Source: Photobacterium profundum SS9 (lineage in GTDB: Bacteria > Pseudomonadota > Gammaproteobacteria > Enterobacterales > Vibrionaceae). From it: a DNA stretch of 64,000 bases. Under the pieces are notes generated by a model. It searched no databases, was not told where the DNA came from, and saw only the letters and a list, made by a program, of their open reading frames with translations. The DNA lies in assembly GCF_000196255.1 (NCBI RefSeq), contig NC_006371.1, forward strand, positions 2,039,595-2,103,594, given 5' to 3'. Below are positions 63,822 through 64,000 of this stretch, in pieces. Both the position numbers and the translations under genes were made by a program. The stretch's first letter is position 1. Every line of letters begins with the position of its first letter.

Positions 63822-64000
63822 ATGAAAATAAACATTCAAAATCACCATGTATCATTAGGTGATGAGACAAGAACAGACATTGAAAGTAAATTCAGCAAAA
63901 TCGTCTCTCATTTCCCAGATCTAGTAAGCTCAGACATTATTATCACGAAAGAACATAATCAACACCGCGTAGAAGTTTTTACTAATTATGGGGGTGTACG
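63822..64000 (+). CDS. Ribosome hibernation factor HPF/RaiA family, N-terminal part (cut by window edge)
   Basis: About 59 residues are visible, starting MKINIQNHHVSLGDETRTDI, followed by IESKFSKIVSHFPDLVSSDIIITKE. The short beta-strand then helix with regularly spaced Lys fits the S30AE fold of HPF/YfiA proteins, which bind the 30S decoding region and make idle ribosomes. The frame continues beyond base 64000. GAGAGAAA precedes the ATG by a few bases. In vibrios a second HPF-like copy on the small chromosome is common. Membership is judged from this part only. Confidence 0.7.
   Translation, partial: MKINIQNHHVSLGDETRTDIESKFSKIVSHFPDLVSSDIIITKEHNQHRVEVFTNYGGV

Noticed and set aside
1..64000. 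CRISPR arrays, integron attC sites, tRNA genes or prophage
   Set aside because: No regularly spaced repeats, no attC-type arrays, no cloverleaf candidates and no phage structural genes were recognised by eye. A search with tRNAscan-SE and a CRISPR finder would settle this.

Overview
The window looks like a piece of a marine gammaproteobacterial chromosome of the family Vibrionaceae, most likely Photobacterium. This is judged from protein resemblance, the AT-rich intergenic regions, the abundance of chemoreceptors and TRAP transporters, and the NorR/hcp and feo arrangements. No rRNA, tRNA, prophage, integron or CRISPR array was seen. Genus assignment is inference.

Layout. 1-4.7 kb: a three-part drug or toxin efflux operon (outer membrane factor, HlyD-type adaptor, DHA2-type MFS pump) with a divergent LysR regulator cut by the window edge. 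4.7-13.8 kb: an NAD(P)-binding oxidoreductase, a divergent POT-type transporter, a small membrane protein and three methyl-accepting chemotaxis proteins. 13.9-17.5 kb: mglBAC galactose ABC importer. 18.3-18.8 kb: an acyl-CoA thioesterase. 18.9-29.6 kb: a complete D-glucuronate catabolic locus. It holds uxuA, a UxuR-type GntR regulator, a TRAP importer (its binding-protein gene carries a frameshift), uxuB, uxaC, kdgK, eda and ygjV. Together they take glucuronate through fructuronate, mannonate, KDG and KDPG to pyruvate and glyceraldehyde-3-phosphate. Several TTGGT-NN-ACC operators and a near-consensus CRP site tie the locus together. 30.4-34.1 kb: a YhcH-family protein and a second TRAP importer.

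34.5-43 kb: LysE exporter with divergent LysR regulator, a 5'-nucleotidase lipoprotein behind a PurR-like operator, an outer membrane barrel protein, a 1000-residue alkaline-phosphatase-superfamily protein and a 52-residue membrane protein. 43.3-48.3 kb: the nitric-oxide stress module hcr-hcp-norR with NorR boxes and a sigma-54 promoter. 48.4-52.2 kb: a mobile patch in which an IS630-family element has inserted into one of two inverted copies of a short repeat that bracket a LysR/DUF3179 gene pair. 52.3-56.3 kb: LysR with divergent EamA transporter, and a di-haem cytochrome. 56.3-59 kb: feoABC-like ferrous iron uptake with an FNR box. 59.5-63.2 kb: a two-component system with a sugar-binding protein but no permeases. 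At the right edge an HPF/RaiA-type ribosome hibernation gene begins.

The observations most worth a second look are the single-base frameshift in the glucuronate TRAP binding protein, the nested IS630-in-repeat structure with a covarying hairpin, a short non-autonomous element whose ends resemble the IS630 ends and supply the 5' leader of a neighbouring gene, an orphan GlyGly-CTERM-like tail, and the NorR/sigma-54 and PurR promoter architectures. I did not find a gene cluster that I can defend as an entirely new system.
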